Under the pieces are notes generated by a model. The model was not told the origin of the DNA. It saw only the letters and a program-made list of their open reading frames with translations, and made no database searches. From the NCBI GenBank assembly GCA_964442285.1, contig CAYTZH010000015.1, forward strand, positions 29,146 to 93,145: a DNA stretch of 64,000 nt, written 5' to 3'. Below are positions 33,493-42,284 of this stretch, piece by piece. This stretch comes from CAYTZH01 sp964442285. Lineage in GTDB: Bacteria > Myxococcota_A > UBA9160 > JAFDET01. Both the position numbers and the translations under genes were made by a program. How positions within the stretch are numbered: position 1 is the first letter of the stretch; the number at the start of each line of letters is the position of its first letter.

Positions 33493-34409
33493 GCGACCCG
33501 CCGCCACGCGCCGCCGTCCCCGTCCTCGCCGCCTCCCAGGACCTCCGCCGCCCGCGTCGCCTCCGAGCCGTCGCGGAAGACCCCGTAGAGCGTCGGACCG
33601 CTTCCCGAGAGCCCGACCGCCAGGGCGCCCGCCGCCTCGAGGCGGCGCCGCAGCCGGGCCACCACCGGGCACAGCCGGATCGCCGCGGGCTCGAGGTCGT
33701 TGGCCACCAGGGCGAGGCGGTCCCTTGCTCCCAGTCCCGCGACGCCGCCGGACGCCTCCAGGCCGCGAAGCGGCCGCATCGTAGAGCCCGCCGATCCCTG
33801 CGTCAATTCGCCCGCCAGGGCGTCCCAGGCGCGGTAGACCTCGGCCGTCGAGAGGGCGATGCCCGGGTTGACCAGGAGCAGCGCCAGCGCCGGAACGCCC
33901 GGCAGCGGCTCGAGAACCTCCCCCACGCCGCCGACGCGGGCGGGTCGGGGGGCGAGGAAGAACGGGACGTCGGCCCCCAGCTCGAGCGCGAGTGCCGCCA
34001 GGCGCTTCGGGGCCAGCGCGCCGGGCCAGCGGGCGTCCAGCGCCCGCAGCACGGTGCCGGCGTCGCTCGATCCGCCGCCCAGTCCGGCCCCGGAGGGGAT
34101 CCGCTTGTGGAGGCGCAGGGTGATCCGGGCGCGGATTCCGGCGGCGGCCAGGTAGGCGGCGGCCGCCCGCACCGCCAGGTTCCGGTCGTCGGCGGGCACG
34201 CCCTGGGTCAAGCCCGTCACGTCGATCGACAGCCCGTCGCCCGGGGTGGTCTCCAGCTCCAGGCGGTCGGCCAGGTCCAGGGGCAGGAAGACGCTGTCGA
34301 GCTCGTGGTAGCCGTCGGGGCGGCGGCCGGTGATGCGCAGGCCCAGGTTGATCTTGGCCGGGGCCGGCCAGGGGCCCGCACCGCCGGGCGGGGCCCCCGC
34401 GTCGCTCAC
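33471..34409 (-). CDS. ispE: 4-diphosphocytidyl-2-C-methyl-D-erythritol kinase
   Basis: A 312-residue GHMP kinase of the MEP isoprenoid pathway. Motifs: PAKINLGLRITGRRPDGYHE (substrate Lys/Asp region), the ATP loop IPSGAGLGGGSSDAGTVL and the C-terminal GLSGSGPTLYGVF. The GTG start overlaps the stop of the DUF1844 gene (GTGA). Its 3' end lies in a 34-bp repeat, so the last residues (MASP) may be recently altered. ispG of the same pathway is 6 kb away. Confidence 0.95.
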   Translation of the reverse strand: MSDAGAPPGGAGPWPAPAKINLGLRITGRRPDGYHELDSVFLPLDLADRLELETTPGDGLSIDVTGLTQGVPADDRNLAVRAAAAYLAAAGIRARITLRLHKRIPSGAGLGGGSSDAGTVLRALDARWPGALAPKRLAALALELGADVPFFLAPRPARVGGVGEVLEPLPGVPALALLLVNPGIALSTAEVYRAWDALAGELTQGSAGSTMRPLRGLEASGGVAGLGARDRLALVANDLEPAAIRLCPVVARLRRRLEAAGALAVGLSGSGPTLYGVFRDGSEATRAAEVLGGGEDGDGGAWRRVARTMASP

Positions 34410-34795
34410 CGCCGGCTGCTCTCGACGTAGCGCATGCGGAGCTCCGTCAGCAGGCTCTGGAGCAGGTGGTCCTCCTCGGCACTGAGGTTGCCCCGGGTCT
34501 TCTCCTGGATCATCTCCAGGATGTCGACGGTTTGGCGCGCCAGGGGCAGGTTCGGCGCCGGAGGCTCTGCCCCCGGCCGCTCGGCCACCAGCCCCATGTG
34601 CATCAGGGCGGAGGTGGAGAGCGACATCACGAAGGTCGTGAAGTCCGTCGGGGGCAGGGCACCCCCGGACGGCTCCGAGGCCGCGGACGCCGTCTCCGGG
34701 CCGGCAGCGGCCTCGGCGCCGGGTGCCTCGGCGCCGTCGCTCGAGTGGCGCTTGTCGACGACCGTGAACCCGCGATCCGAATCCTCTCCCGACAT
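34406..34795 (-). CDS. DUF1844 domain protein
   Basis: A 129-residue protein whose second half is DUF1844: TDFTTFVMSLSTSALMHMGL, NLPLARQTVDILEMIQEKTRGNLS (part), EEDHLLQSLLTELRMRYVE. The first 45 residues are Ala/Ser/Glu-rich and probably disordered. Small acidic proteins of this family are common in Deltaproteobacteria-like and related phyla and have no known function. It is 3 bp from the phosphatidyltransferase gene and overlaps ispE. Confidence 0.85.
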   Translation of the reverse strand: MSGEDSDRGFTVVDKRHSSDGAEAPGAEAAAGPETASAASEPSGGALPPTDFTTFVMSLSTSALMHMGLVAERPGAEPPAPNLPLARQTVDILEMIQEKTRGNLSAEEDHLLQSLLTELRMRYVESSRR

Positions 34796-34798
34796 CCT

Positions 34799-35416
34799 CT
34801 ACTCCTCCGCGGCCTGCGGCGCCGGCGTCCGGCGCTCGGCCTCTTCCAGCTGGCGGCGGGCCACCGCGAAGCGCTGGGCCACGGTGATGGCGCCGCCGAG
34901 GGCGAGCGCCGCCAGGAACGGCACCATCCAGCCGGTGACTCCGCCCAGGATCAGCGCGCCGACCCGCTCGCCGCGCTCGATCAGCCCCCCCCGCAGCTCG
35001 GGGCCCAGATTCTCGGCTCGGGCCTTGGTGTACGAGGTCATCACGCTGGTCACGAGCACCACCCCTGCCAGCCCGCCGAGCTCGGGCCGATCCTCGCCGG
35101 CGTAGTGAAGCATCAGGCCCAGGGGCACCGCCATATCCACCACCCGGTCCAGGGAGGAGTCGAGGAAGGCCCCGTAGCGGCTGGCCGTGCCTCGCTGCCG
35201 GGCCACCATCCCGTCCACCAGGTCGCAGAAGCCCCCGAGGGCGAGCACCAGTCCTCCGGCCAGCAGCTCGCCCCGGGCATAGAGGACGGCCGCCGCCAGG
35301 CAGATGGCCGTTCCCAGCCAGGTGAGCCCATGGGCCGAGAGCGGGGCGCGGAAGACGAAGGGTAGGAGGCGAGGCAGCCAGGCCTCGAGCCGATCGCCGA
35401 GCTGCTCCTTGATCAA
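34799..35416 (-). CDS. CDP-alcohol phosphatidyltransferase family protein
   Basis: A 205-residue inner-membrane enzyme. The signature D-x2-D-G-x2-A-R-x8-G-x3-D-x3-D is intact: DLVDGMVARQRGTASRYGAF then LDSSLD (about residues 65-91). About six hydrophobic helices. It joins a CDP-activated head to an alcohol such as inositol phosphate or glycerol phosphate; the acceptor is not predictable, although archaetidylinositol- or PI-type synthases are similar in size. TTG start (MIKEQLGDRLEAWLP) with no better in-frame codon. The charged C-terminal tail (QLEEAERRTPAP) is cytoplasmic. Confidence 0.85.
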   Translation of the reverse strand: MIKEQLGDRLEAWLPRLLPFVFRAPLSAHGLTWLGTAICLAAAVLYARGELLAGGLVLALGGFCDLVDGMVARQRGTASRYGAFLDSSLDRVVDMAVPLGLMLHYAGEDRPELGGLAGVVLVTSVMTSYTKARAENLGPELRGGLIERGERVGALILGGVTGWMVPFLAALALGGAITVAQRFAVARRQLEEAERRTPAPQAAEE

Positions 35417-35461
35417 CCCGGGCCCTCCGCGGGCGGTCCAAGCCGAGGCCCTGCGGGCGGT

Positions 35462-35665
35462 CTACGGGATCGGAGGCGCGCCCTCCGGCGGGGTCTCGCC
35501 GCCGGAGGGGCCTGCGCTGGGCGCTCCGCGCTCTTCAGGTGCCGCCGCCTTGTCCGATACGTCCGGTAGCTCCGCAAGGGCCCGCTCCAGCTCCTCCGAG
35601 GCGATCCAGCCGCGGCGACGGATCAGACGCTTGTCGAGTCGCATGCTGTGGGTCGGGTTGGACAA
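35462..35665 (-). CDS. small hypothetical protein, 67 residues
   Basis: MSNPTHSMRLDKRLIRRRGWIASEE (first part) followed by a Pro/Gly-rich acidic tail ending GAPPIP. The TTG start has a strong GGAGGGA 5 nt upstream; an internal ATG at 35644 would give 60 residues. The RRRGWI segment with a flanking helix resembles small regulator-like proteins, but no family is recognised. First gene of the ispE-side operon, with an extended -10 (TGCTAAGGT) upstream. Confidence 0.6.
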   Translation of the reverse strand: MSNPTHSMRLDKRLIRRRGWIASEELERALAELPDVSDKAAAPEERGAPSAGPSGGETPPEGAPPIP

Positions 35666-35699
35666 GCGATCCCTCCGTGTGGGCCCTGCGGCGACGCGA

Positions 35700-35740
35700 C
35701 CTTAGCAGAATTGACACGAGTTCAACGAATTCGGTAGCTT
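35700..35740. promoter_or_regulatory. overlapping divergent promoters, small protein and bamD
   Basis: Plus strand: TTGACA (35711-35716), 18 nt, TAGCTT (35735-35740), giving a leader of about 65 nt for bamD. Minus strand: extended -10 TGCTAAGGT (35708-35700) for the small protein gene. The two promoters overlap, so RNA polymerase binding should compete. Confidence 0.55.
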
Positions 35741-35761
35741 GCACCATCGTTGCCACTTCGA

Positions 35762-35799
35762 CCGGCCGGGACCGTCGACCCCGGCCGGAACCGTCGACC
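35762..35799 (+). repeat. 19-bp tandem duplication in the bamD leader
   Basis: CCGGCCGGGACCGTCGACC (35762-35780) is followed directly by CCGGCCGGAACCGTCGACC (35781-35799), one mismatch. It ends 1 nt before the GGAGGGA ribosome site. Confidence 0.85.
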
Positions 35800-35813
35800 A
35801 GGAGGGATGTGCC

Positions 35814-36620
35814 GTGCTCCACCATCGGGATCGTTCCCGCCCCCACGTCGTGCCGGCGCTCGCGCTGGCGGGGCTGCTCGCCGCCGTGACGATGGCGTGC
35901 GCGTCCACGGGGCCGCTGGAGCTCGCCGAGCCGCCGCCGGCCGAGGAGCTCTACACCGCGGGCGTCGAGAAGCTCGAGGGGCGTCGCATCCTCTTCTGGA
36001 CCTGGGTGGACTACAACGACGCCATCGAGTCCTTCCAGGAGGTGATCGACAACTATCCCTACAGCGAGTACGCCGTGCTCGCCGAGCTGAAGATCGCCGA
36101 CGCCTACTTCGAGGACGAGCGCTACGAGGAGGCCCTCTCCTACTACCAGGAGTTCCCGGAGCTGCACCCCAACCACGAGCGGGTGCCCTACACGGTTCTG
36201 CGTGCCGCCGAGAGTCACTACGAGCGGATGCGTTCGCCGAACCGCGACCAGCGTCCCACGCGCCAGGCCCTGAAGCACCTCGACGTGCTGCTCGCCCGCT
36301 ATCCCTTCTCCGTCGAGGCGGAGCGCGGCGAGGCCCTGTGGCGCGAGCTGCGCGCGCACCTCGGCGAGCACGTGATGCGGATCGCGGAGTTCTACATGGA
36401 CCGGGAGGAGTGGCAGTCGGCGGCCGACCGCTTCCGCTCGGTGCTGAACGAGTTCCCGGGCCTGGGCCTGGACGCCGAGGCGCTCTACAAGCTGGGCGTC
36501 TGCTACTCGGAGATGAACCTGGAGGACGAGGCCGAGCGGATCTTCCAGGTGATCCTCGACAACTACGAGGGCACCGAGGTCGCCGACGCGGCGGCCGACC
36601 TGATCCCGGCGGCGAACTAG
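35814..36620 (+). CDS. bamD: outer membrane assembly lipoprotein BamD
   Basis: A 268-residue lipoprotein of the BAM complex, which inserts beta-barrel proteins in the outer membrane. GTG start with GGAGGGA 6 nt before it; signal region VVPALALAGLLAAVTMAC with the lipidated Cys. TPR units follow: LYTAGVEKLEGRRILFWTWVDY, AIESFQEVIDNYPYSEYAVL, YEEALSYYQEFPELHPNHERV, and the C-terminal ALYKLGVCYSEMNLEDEAE. LFWTWVDYNDAIESF in place of the usual F.DA.KAFE is a minor insertion. BamD marks a Gram-negative envelope. Confidence 0.93.
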   Translation: MLHHRDRSRPHVVPALALAGLLAAVTMACASTGPLELAEPPPAEELYTAGVEKLEGRRILFWTWVDYNDAIESFQEVIDNYPYSEYAVLAELKIADAYFEDERYEEALSYYQEFPELHPNHERVPYTVLRAAESHYERMRSPNRDQRPTRQALKHLDVLLARYPFSVEAERGEALWRELRAHLGEHVMRIAEFYMDREEWQSAADRFRSVLNEFPGLGLDAEALYKLGVCYSEMNLEDEAERIFQVILDNYEGTEVADAAADLIPAAN

Positions 36621-36671
36621 CGTGCAGCGCCGGCCGCGGCGTCGGCGCGGCCGTTCGCTGCGGAAGGCCCG

Positions 36672-37391
36672 ATGACATCCGAGGAGCGCGACGCCTACCG
36701 CCGCGGCCGCCAGGGCTTCGAGCGGGGTGACGACGACGCGGTGCTCTCGAACCTCGGCAAGCTCCTCTCCACGCGGCGCACCTATGCCGACGTCCACTAC
36801 ATGGTCGGCGTCACCCTGGAGCGTCGCGGCGACCTCGACGCCGCCGCCCATAGCCTCGAGGAGGCCCTCCGGATCAACCCCGGCTACGCCGAGGCCGTGC
36901 TGGCCCTGAGCAGCGTCTACGAGCGTCAGGGCGAGTTCGCCCGCGCGCGCGACCTGGCCCTGCGCGCGCGCGAGCGGCGTCCCGAGCCGGGTCCCGGCGT
37001 CGTCGACCCCACCACCCGGGGCAAGATCGCCAACCTGCAGGCGGCCGTCGGAGACGCCCATCGCGAGGTGGGCGAGCTGCGGGAGGCGGTGGCCGCCTAT
37101 CGCAAGGCCATCGACCGCTGTCCGCAGTTCCACGACATCCGACATCGACTGGCGATGACCCTGCGCGACGCCGGCGTCCCGGACCAGGCGATCCGAGAGT
37201 TCCAGCGGGTGCTCCGGAGCAATCCCCACTTCCTCGACGCCGCGGTCCAGCTGGGCCTCACCTACTTCACCCTCGGCCAGACCGACCGGGCCGTGGCCGA
37301 GTGGGATGCGGTGCTCGAGCGGGATCCGGGCCGGGACGACGCCCGGATGTACCTGCGGATGGTGCGCGCCCACGCCGCGGAGAACGCCTAG
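36672..37391 (+). CDS. TPR repeat protein
   Basis: A 239-residue, all-helical protein of five to six TPR units (YADVHYMVGVTLERRGDLDA, AEAVLALSSVYERQGEFARA, GDAHREVGELREAVAAYRKA, LDAAVQLGLTYFTLGQTDRA). No signal peptide, so cytoplasmic. It follows bamD after 51 bp on the same strand and could be a scaffold; partner unknown. Its ending HAAENA is unremarkable. Confidence 0.85.
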   Translation: MTSEERDAYRRGRQGFERGDDDAVLSNLGKLLSTRRTYADVHYMVGVTLERRGDLDAAAHSLEEALRINPGYAEAVLALSSVYERQGEFARARDLALRARERRPEPGPGVVDPTTRGKIANLQAAVGDAHREVGELREAVAAYRKAIDRCPQFHDIRHRLAMTLRDAGVPDQAIREFQRVLRSNPHFLDAAVQLGLTYFTLGQTDRAVAEWDAVLERDPGRDDARMYLRMVRAHAAENA

Positions 37392-37425
37392 GGCGACCGC
37401 GCCCTTCCGCCCCGGGCCGCTCGCC

Positions 37426-37445
37426 GGGATCCCCCGCGGGGTCCC
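37426..37445 (+). other. GC hairpin after the TPR gene
   Basis: GGGA-(T)-CCCC / GGGG-TCCC with a 3-nt loop, 35 bp after the TPR stop. There is no T run, so it is only a possible transcript end. The rest of the 185-bp gap shows no gene. Confidence 0.3.
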
Positions 37446-37576
37446 TGCCCGGTCGGTATTCCTTGTCTCCGCCTCGATTTCGTGTTCCGATCGGGACTGC
37501 CTCCGCGGCGGCGCCTCCGAAGCGCCCGCCCACCGGGCGCCCCGGGGCGTCGCGCGTGGCGGCAGGAGGCTCGACC

Positions 37577-38011
37577 ATGCACAAGATCAAGACCCTGCTC
37601 CGGCCGCGTCGCCTGGTCTCGGCCCGGCCCGAGGAGCTCGTGCACGATGTGGCGCGACGCATGACGGAGGCCCGGGTGGGCATCATCGGCGTCCTCGAAG
37701 GACGGCACCTGGTGGGTGTCTTCTCCGAGCGCGACCTCATGACGCGCGTGATGGTCGCCGGCCTCGACGCCCGCTCGGTGCCCGTGGCGCAGGTCATGAC
37801 GCGGGACGTGGTGACGGCGCATCCGGACGAGCGTCGCAGCGCCTGCATCGAGAAGATGCGCAAGGCCAGCTGTCGCCATCTCCCGGTCATCGAGGACGGC
37901 GAGGTGGTGGCGATGCTCTCCATGCGGGATCTCCTGCAGGACGAGATCGAGGAGCAGGAGCAGGAGATCCACGGCCTTCGCGCCTACATGGAGCAGGAGC
38001 CGCTCCGCTAG
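37577..38011 (+). CDS. CBS-domain protein
   Basis: A 144-residue protein made of one CBS pair: RRLVSARPEELVHDVARRMT with VGIIGVLEGRHLVGVFSERDLMTRV, and VMTRDVVTAHPDERRSACIE with CRHLPVIEDGEVVAMLSMRDL. CBS pairs bind adenine nucleotides. A charged C-terminal helix (QDEIEEQEQEIHGLRAYME) may dimerise. AGGAGG lies 7 nt before the ATG. Stand-alone CBS proteins sense energy state; the target is unknown. The stop overlaps the convergent gene's stop (CTAG). Confidence 0.9.
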   Translation: MHKIKTLLRPRRLVSARPEELVHDVARRMTEARVGIIGVLEGRHLVGVFSERDLMTRVMVAGLDARSVPVAQVMTRDVVTAHPDERRSACIEKMRKASCRHLPVIEDGEVVAMLSMRDLLQDEIEEQEQEIHGLRAYMEQEPLR

Positions 38012-39603
38012 GACGGACGCCGACCGAGATCCCGCAACACCGCGGCGGCCGCGTTGCGACCGCAGGCGCCCATGACGCCGCCCCCCGGATGGGCGCCCGA
38101 GCCGCACAGGTACAGGCCCTCCACGGGCGTCCGGTAGCCGCCGCTCCGCGCCAGCGGGCGAAGGAAGGCCAGGCGGTCCGGCGTCATGGCGCCGTGGAAG
38201 AGGTTTCCGCCCGTGAGGCCGAAGATCCGCTCCAGGTCCGGCGGCGCCAGGACCTCGCGGTGCAGCACCGAGCCCGAGAAGCCCGGCGCCACCTCGTCCA
38301 CCAGGCCGAGCACGCGATCCGCGAAGCGGTCCCGCTCCGCGTCCCAGGTGGTGCCCTCCAGCGCGTAGGGGACGTGCTGCACGAAGAGCGACGCCACGCA
38401 ATGCCCGGCGGGCGCCAGGCTGGCGTCCAGGGACGAGGGCAGCGTGAGCTCCAGCATCGGGCGCTCCGGGAGCCGGCCCCGCTCGGCCGCGGCGAACGAC
38501 GCGTCGAGGGCGTCGAGGTCCTCCGCCCCGAGGTGGATCGTGCCCCGATGCTGGGGACCGACGCCGGCGCCCGGCCGGGCGCGGAAGACCGGCAGCCGGT
38601 CGAGCGCCAGGTTGAGCTTGAGCGAGGGGCTGCGGAAGTCGATCGCGGCGATGCCCCGGGCGAACTCGTCGGGGAGCGCATCCGGTGCGAGCAGGTCGAG
38701 GAAGGTGACCTTCGGATCCGCACCCGAGAGCACCACCCCCGCCTCTACCTCGCGCCCGTCCGCCAGGGCCAGGCCCCGGGCGCGGCCGGCGTGGGTCCGG
38801 ATCGCCTGCACCGGCGACTCGCAGTGGACCTCGGTGCCGGCCTCGCGGGCCGCGTCGGCGAGACACTCGGAGATGCGGCCCATGCCGCCTTCGACGTAGG
38901 CCCAGACGCCGCGGGCGCCCCCGGTCTCGCCCATGACGTGGTGGAAGAGCACGTAGCCGGTGCCCGGCGAGCTGGGCGAGGCCCAGGCCCCGATCACCGC
39001 GTCGGTGGCCAGGGTGGAGCGCAGGGGCTCGCTCTCGAACCACTGCTCGAGCACTGGGCGTGCGGGGCCCAGCAGCAGGGCCGCCACCTCCGGCACCTCG
39101 CGTCGCAGGCGCCAGCCCCGCAGCGCCGCGCCCGCGAGCAGCCGCAGGTCGCGCCAGCGCAGGCGCGCCGGGTCCGGCGGCTCGGCATCGAGCAGCGGCT
39201 CGAGCAGCCGGGCGATCCGGTCCAGGAAGGCCTCGTAGGCCGGGTAGCGCTCCGCGTCGCGACGCGAGAAGCGGCCGATCTCCCGCCGGTTGCTCTCGGC
39301 GTCCGCGCCGAGCAGCAGGCTCCCGCCGCTGGCGAGCGGGGTGAACGACGACGGGTTGCGCGCCAGCAGCCGCAGGCCCCGACGCCGCAGGCCCAGCTCG
39401 CGGATCACCGCGGGACGGAGCAGGCCCGCCACGTAGGCGGCCCGGGAGACCCGATAGCCGGGCCAGAGCTCCTCCGTGACACAGGCGCCCCCCAGCCGGG
39501 AGCGCCGCTCGAACACCGCCACCCGCAGCCCGGCCCGGGCCAGGTAGGCGGCCGCGGTCAGCCCGTTGTGGCCAGCGCCGATGATCGCGGCGTCGACGCG
39601 CAC
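38008..39603 (-). CDS. FAD-dependent oxidoreductase (phytoene desaturase / PYROXD2-like)
   Basis: A 531-residue flavoprotein. The dinucleotide-binding motif is at the start (VDAAIIGAGHNGLTAAAYLARAG), followed by VAVFERRSRLGGACVTEELW, a mid-protein GGMGRISECLADAAREAGTEV and a C-terminal GLYLCGSGAHPGGGVMGACGR that closes the FAD site. This matches carotenoid-desaturase-like oxidoreductases of the PYROXD2 group, whose substrates are mostly unknown. GTG start; a -10 TACAAT lies 7 nt upstream, back to back with the cvpA promoter. Confidence 0.88.
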   Translation of the reverse strand: MRVDAAIIGAGHNGLTAAAYLARAGLRVAVFERRSRLGGACVTEELWPGYRVSRAAYVAGLLRPAVIRELGLRRRGLRLLARNPSSFTPLASGGSLLLGADAESNRREIGRFSRRDAERYPAYEAFLDRIARLLEPLLDAEPPDPARLRWRDLRLLAGAALRGWRLRREVPEVAALLLGPARPVLEQWFESEPLRSTLATDAVIGAWASPSSPGTGYVLFHHVMGETGGARGVWAYVEGGMGRISECLADAAREAGTEVHCESPVQAIRTHAGRARGLALADGREVEAGVVLSGADPKVTFLDLLAPDALPDEFARGIAAIDFRSPSLKLNLALDRLPVFRARPGAGVGPQHRGTIHLGAEDLDALDASFAAAERGRLPERPMLELTLPSSLDASLAPAGHCVASLFVQHVPYALEGTTWDAERDRFADRVLGLVDEVAPGFSGSVLHREVLAPPDLERIFGLTGGNLFHGAMTPDRLAFLRPLARSGGYRTPVEGLYLCGSGAHPGGGVMGACGRNAAAAVLRDLGRRPS

Positions 39604-39620
39604 GGCGGCGATTGTAGACT
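39593..39620. promoter_or_regulatory. overlapping back-to-back promoters in a 23-bp intergenic region
   Basis: Plus: TCGACG (39593-39598), 16 nt, TAGACT (39615-39620), 6 nt before the cvpA ATG. Minus: TACAAT (39616-39611), 7 nt before the oxidoreductase GTG. The two -10 boxes share two bases. Both transcripts would be leaderless. Confidence 0.5.
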
Positions 39621-39626
39621 CTCGCG

Positions 39627-40136
39627 ATGGCAGCGGCCGATCTCGTCGTGGCAGCGATCCTGGGTCTGGCGGCCCTCCGCGGCCTGTTCCTCGGCCTGGT
39701 GCGCGAGTCCCTCAGCCTGGCGGCCCTGGCCGCGGCCTGCCTGGCGGTGCGCTTCGGCTCCGGTCCGGCGGGCGCCTGGCTCGAGACCTGGTCCGACGGC
39801 GCGCTGGCGGCGCTGCCAGCCCAGGCGGTGGCCGCCATCGGGCTGGCGCTGGCCGTGCTCGTGGCCGGCGCGCTGATCGGGCGCACCCTCCGCAGCGGGA
39901 TCCGCCTGGTGGGGCTCGGGGCCTTCGACCGCATGGGCGGCGCGGTGCTCGGCGCGGCGGAGGGGGCCGTGGTGGCGGCCCTGGCCCTGGCGCTGGCGGC
40001 GGCGATCGCGGGGCGAAGTCATCCCCTGCTCACCGAGTCCCGGGCCTTCGCGGCGCTGAACGAGCTGGAGGCGGCGACCCGCGGCGGTCCGGAGCCGGCC
40101 GAGCGGGACGTAGCGGCGCCACCGCGGCGTCTCTAG
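39627..40136 (+). CDS. cvpA: CvpA family membrane protein
   Basis: A 169-residue protein with four hydrophobic helices (LVVAAILGLAALRGLFLGLVR, LAALAAACLAVRF, VAAIGLALAVLVAGALIGRTL, GAVVAALALALAAAIAG) and the CvpA-typical GAFDRMGGAVLGAAEG. CvpA in E. coli was linked to colicin V export and envelope function; its molecular role is unclear. The C-terminal tail is soluble. It converges on ispG across a 103-bp gap holding a 14-bp repeat. Confidence 0.85.
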   Translation: MAAADLVVAAILGLAALRGLFLGLVRESLSLAALAAACLAVRFGSGPAGAWLETWSDGALAALPAQAVAAIGLALAVLVAGALIGRTLRSGIRLVGLGAFDRMGGAVLGAAEGAVVAALALALAAAIAGRSHPLLTESRAFAALNELEAATRGGPEPAERDVAAPPRRL

Positions 40137-40175
40137 ACCGAGGCGTCGTCTCCGGGGCGAGCCGCCGCGGCGCCC

Positions 40176-40227
40176 GTGACCCACCCTCCGTGACCCACCC
40201 TCCGTGACCCACCCTCCGTGACCCACC
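40176..40227. repeat. 14-bp tandem repeat, nearly four units
   Basis: GTGACCCACCCTCC at 40176, 40190 and 40204, then GTGACCCACC at 40218, between convergent cvpA and ispG. Not coding as far as can be seen. Confidence 0.9.
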
Positions 40228-40239
40228 CGGGCCGGGGCG

Positions 40240-42284
40240 TCACGAGGCGGCCGGCGCGTCCGGCTCCACCCAGCGGCCATGGCTGCGGATGAGCTCCACG
40301 AGCCGGTCGTCGGCCTCGGCGGTGGGCACGTTGCGCTCCACGAGCTCCTTGCCCACGAAGAGGTTGACCGTGCCCGGTCCCGAGCCCACGTAGCCGAAGT
40401 CGGCGTCGGCCATCTCGCCCGGGCCGTTCACGATGCAGCCCATGATGGCGATCTTCACCCCGACCAGGTGTCCGGTGCGGGCCTTGATGCGCGCCGTGGT
40501 CTCCTCCAGGTCGAACAGGGTGCGTCCGCAGGACGGGCAGGAGATGAACTCCGTCCAGCTCGTGCGCAGCCGCGCGCCCTGGAGGATCCGATAGGCGAGC
40601 TCGAGGTTGCGCTCGGGCTCGCCGAAGCCCGAGAGCACCACGGCGTCGCCGATGCCGTCGCAGAGCAGCGCGCCCAGGTCGGTCGAGGCGTGGAGCAGGG
40701 CGGTCTCCTCCGGCAGGAAGGCCGGGCTCGCGTGGCGCAGCACCACGGGCGCATCGGCGGCCGGTCCCCCAACCAGGGCCGCGACCAGCCGCCGGGTGGC
40801 GTGGACGGGAAGCGCGGAGGTCGCCGAGAAGAGCGGCCGGCTCGCGCCCGCGGCGACGGTCCGCTCGACGAGCGGCGTCGGATCGTCGGCCCGGAGGCGC
40901 CACTCGAGGGGCAGCTGGGTGGCGTTGGCGGCCCGGGCGACCCGCTCCAGATCCTCGCTCGGCGTGGTCTCCTCCACGTCGAGCACGAGCCGCGCCACGC
41001 CGGGGGGCATGCGGTCGGCGAGCGACGCGGGTGCGCGCACGGCCAGCGCCGCGGCCATCCCCGCGCGGTCCAGGCGCTCGTAGAGCCGGGCGGCCCGCAG
41101 CAACGCCTCCGGGTCCTCGGCGGCCACCGTCACGCCCTCCAGGGCGAGCTGGGGCAGGGCGCGACCGGCGGCGAGCAGCCGGTCGGCGGCTCCCTCCGGA
41201 TCCGGCGCCACGGGACCGAGATCGAGCTCCACGCGCACGGGGAACGCGCCTCCCAGGCCCGTCGCGACCAGGTCCAGCTCCCGGCTCGCCCGACGCGTGT
41301 AGGCGTAGGGGCTCTCGGCGAAGCCCGCCCCGCGGGCGGGCGTGGCCGCCCCGCGGGCGGGCGTGGCCGCCCGCGCCGATGCGCCCTCCCCGGTCCGCGC
41401 GTCGTAGCGCGCCGCCAGGGCCCGGGCCACGGGAACCTCCTTCACCGGGTCCTCGGTGAGCGACACGCGCAGCGTGTCGCCGATGCCGTCCTCCAGGAGC
41501 GTGCCGATCCCGATGGCGCTCTTGATGCGCGCGTCCTCGCCGTCGCCGGCCTCGGTCACGCCCAGGTGGAACGGGTAGGCGGATCCGGGGCCGCGCTCGG
41601 CCAGCCGGGCCGCGAGCAGCCGATAGGCGTGCACGGCCACCCGGGCGTTGCTCGCCTTCATGCTGAACACCACGTCGCGGAATCCCTCACCCTCGCAGAC
41701 GTCGAGGAACTCGAGGGCGCTCTCCACCATGCCCTGGGGCGTGTCCCCGTAGCGGTTCATGATGCGATCCGAGAGGGAGCCGTGGTTGGTGCCGATGCGC
41801 ATGGCGCGGCCCAGCTCCTTGCAGCGCTGCACCAGGGGGCGGAAGCGTTCGGCCAGGCGCTCGAGCTCGGCGGCGTACTCGGCGTCGGTGTACTCGCGCA
41901 CCGCGAACTTCTTCTTGTCGGCGTAGTTGCCCGGATTGATCCGCACCTTCTCCACGTGCTCGGCGGCGATGAGCGCGGCGGCCGGCGCGAAGTGGATGTC
42001 GGCCACCAGGGGCACGCGCACGCCCCGGCGACGCAGCTCGGCGGCGATGGCGCCGAGGTTCTCGGCCTCCTTCCGCCCGGGTGCGGTGATCCGCACGATC
42101 TCGCAGCCCGCCTCCGCGAGCCGCTGGCTCTGGTCGGCGGTGGCCTGGGTGTCCAGGGTATCGGTGGTGGTCATGGACTGGACGCGCAGGGGATTCGCGC
42201 CGCCGACGCCGACGTCGCCGACGCGGACCTCCCGGGTGGGGCGGCGCCGAGGCCGGAACGGGTCTGCCACGTAGGGCGCGGCGC

